Position numbers and translations under genes: made by a program. Shown piece after piece: positions 5,343 to 5,935 of a stretch of DNA of 5,935 bases. The notes beneath the pieces were generated by a model. The model did no database searches. It was not told the DNA's origin and saw only the letters and a list, made by a program, of their open reading frames with translations. Every line of letters starts with the position of its first letter. The stretch's first letter is position 1. Origin of the DNA: Candidatus Bathyarchaeota archaeon RBG_13_60_20 (GTDB lineage: Archaea; Thermoproteota; Bathyarchaeia; TCS64); the NCBI GenBank assembly GCA_001775965.1, contig MEZG01000013.1:1250-7184 (forward strand). The letters run 5' to 3'.

Positions 5343-5348
5343 CAAAGC

Positions 5349-5474
5349 ATGATAGTGGCTAGACTAGTGAGTTCCCCGATTCAGGTTGACCCTTCGATGA
5401 GCATGATTATCTTTTTCGGTGGGTTGATACTGCTCATTGGGATACTGTACTACTTCGCTAAGCATATGAAGTAG
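5349..5474 (+). CDS. Unrecognised 41-residue single-pass membrane protein
   Basis: This short gene begins MIVARLVSSPIQVDPSMS, then has one hydrophobic segment of about 19 residues (IIFFGGLILLIGILYYFA, roughly residues 20-37) and a basic end KHMK. The charge bias suggests the C-terminus stays in the cytoplasm. I do not recognise a family; proteins of this shape are often small accessory subunits of membrane complexes or regulators of transporters, but nothing here says which. Support for it being real comes from its surroundings: a TATA box at 5215, a hairpin-bearing leader, a strong Shine-Dalgarno six bases upstream, and a T6 terminator 12 bases after the stop. It appears to be transcribed alone. 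Base composition is lower in GC than in the genes to its left. Confidence 0.62.
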   Translation: MIVARLVSSPIQVDPSMSMIIFFGGLILLIGILYYFAKHMK

Positions 5475-5485
5475 ACCGTGACCTC

Positions 5486-5491
5486 TTTTTT
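5486..5491 (+). terminator. T-tract terminator after the small membrane protein
   Basis: A run of six T (CTCTTTTTTATC context) begins 12 bases after the TAG at 5472-5474, with no strong stem before it. U-rich tracts of this kind are the usual archaeal intrinsic termination signal. Confidence 0.5.
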
Positions 5492-5512
5492 ATCATTCGA
5501 GGCGTGACGAGG

Positions 5513-5553
5513 CGCACCTTTGGGGTGTGATAGGGCTTTTCAAATCGGAAAAG
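5513..5553 (+). other. Two small tandem hairpins in a non-coding stretch
   Basis: The first pairs CGCACC (5513-5518) with GGUGUG (5524-5529) around UUUGG, with one G-U pair. The second pairs CUUUUC (5536-5541) with GAAAAG (5548-5553) around AAAUCG. A T5 run follows at 5577-5581. They may belong to a short RNA or to an extended 3' region of the upstream unit. Each stem is only six pairs, so chance is a real possibility. Confidence 0.25.
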
Positions 5554-5778
5554 ACGGCTCAGGTATACACGGATTATTTTTAGTTCCCGGTGCGTTTATC
5601 GTGTTGGGTTTGTAATTAGCGGGTGGGAATTTGTGTTTATTAGGGAGACTGTGGCTTGGACAAATGTGGTCTTGGTTTGGGTTGAATTTAAGCTGTTTTT
5701 AGCTGACTAGCTTTTTTTTTGATGAATTGTTCCATGTAACGCGTATATTGAGTTTCCCGCAGTATAACATGTTGTTTC
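5554..5778. other. Gene-free AT-rich stretch
   Basis: No gene with a credible start is seen. The plus strand is G/T-rich between about 5590 and 5690 and ends in a T9 tract. One plus-strand frame stays open from about 5531 to 5710 but has no usable start or binding site. GC content is clearly lower than before 5100, suggesting an intergenic region or the edge of acquired DNA. Confidence 0.4.
5701..5720 (+). terminator. Hairpin plus T9 tract
   Basis: AGCT (5701-5704) can pair with AGCT (5709-5712) around GACT; a longer alternative is AAGCT 5690-5694 with AGCTT 5709-5713. Nine T follow at 5712-5720, the longest T run in the window. It would end plus-strand transcription coming from the region after 5490, but no gene is evident there. 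Confidence 0.4.
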
Positions 5779-5934
5779 TTAGAATAATAGCTTTTTATAC
5801 GAGTTTGCTATGTAAACAGGTTTTCTCAGAATACCAGATAAATGTTCACCAACTATGATCTTTACCAACTTATCAGAAACGAGCAGATTTTCTATTTCCA
5901 TTGACATCTTCTGCGTCCCAAAATACAAGTAAGC
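5779..5934 (-). CDS. Possible C-terminal fragment of an unrecognised protein
   Basis: On the minus strand the frame is open from the window edge for 51 codons to a TAA at 5779-5781. It reads AYLYFGTQKMSMEIENLL, then VSDKLVKIIVGEHLSG, then ILRKPVYIANSYKKLLF, which is protein-like in its mix of residues. It would be the end of a gene that begins beyond the window. I do not recognise the family. The coding sequence is AT-rich, unlike every gene before 5100, so if real it may be acquired. In DNA of this composition a 51-codon open frame is not rare by chance, so confidence is limited. Confidence 0.4.
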   Translation of the reverse strand, partial: AYLYFGTQKMSMEIENLLVSDKLVKIIVGEHLSGILRKPVYIANSYKKLLF

Positions 5935-5935
5935 A

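Noticed and set aside
5142..5345. 67-codon minus-strand open frame
   Set aside because: It lies across the plus-strand TATA box and leader hairpins, has no ribosome site or promoter, and its Arg/His/Ser-rich translation does not look like a folded protein.
5531..5710. Plus-strand frame open for about 58 codons
   Set aside because: There is no ATG and no early GTG or TTG, and no ribosome site; the Val/Trp/Phe-rich reading follows from G/T-rich bases.
5699..5799. Minus-strand TATAAAAA (5791-5799) with an ATG at 5770, giving a 23-codon frame down to 5699
   Set aside because: The spacing fits a leaderless start, but the TATA-like bases are the Tyr-Lys-Lys codons of the candidate partial gene, and the 23-residue product includes the Lys run coded by the A9 tract; probably coincidence.

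Overview
The window looks archaeal, most likely a GC-rich and possibly thermophilic lineage of the Thermoproteota/Thaumarchaeota-Bathyarchaeia side. Support comes from a FlaK/PibD-type (A24B) preflagellin/prepilin peptidase, TATA boxes about 26 nt ahead of plausible starts (including apparently leaderless ones), T-tract terminators without strong stems, AGG-rich arginine codon use, GTG/TTG starts, and a zinc-ribbon protein resembling the TackOD1 output domain of TACK archaea. The lineage is an inference; no rRNA or other phylogenetic marker is present.

Layout. Positions 1-817 (+) hold the C-terminal half of a D-aminoacylase-type amidohydrolase, meeting tail to tail an A24B prepilin peptidase (814-1572, -). 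A divergent promoter region (about 1573-1664) separates that from a NimA/pyridoxamine-phosphate-oxidase-like flavin protein (1665-2153, +) and a double-zinc-ribbon RDD membrane protein (2223-2696, +). The latter converges on a two-gene minus-strand operon with a strong BRE/TATA promoter: a GatC/AtzG-like small protein (4086-4292) whose stop overlaps by ATGA the start of an amidase-signature hydrolase (2701-4089). Next is a TackOD1-like zinc-ribbon protein (+, 4436-4846) whose reading frame looks broken at both ends, converging on a CopZ-like heavy-metal-binding protein (4859-5077, -).

From about 5130 on, GC content falls visibly and no long gene is present. This part holds an apparently complete small transcription unit: a TATA box (5215-5221), a leader of about 105 nt with two hairpins, a strong Shine-Dalgarno, a 41-codon single-pass membrane protein (5349-5474), and a T6 terminator. 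Further on lie two more small hairpins, a T9 tract, and at the very end what may be the C-terminus of an AT-rich minus-strand gene entering from outside the window.

How the genes work together: most are single-gene units of general metabolism (deacylation of N-acyl amino acids or amides, flavin chemistry, metal handling, pilin/archaellin processing). Only the amidase and its small partner form a clear functional pair. The most novel content is the structured-leader/micro-membrane-protein unit and the damaged or recoded regulator at 4393-4857. No tRNA, rRNA, CRISPR array or insertion sequence was recognised.
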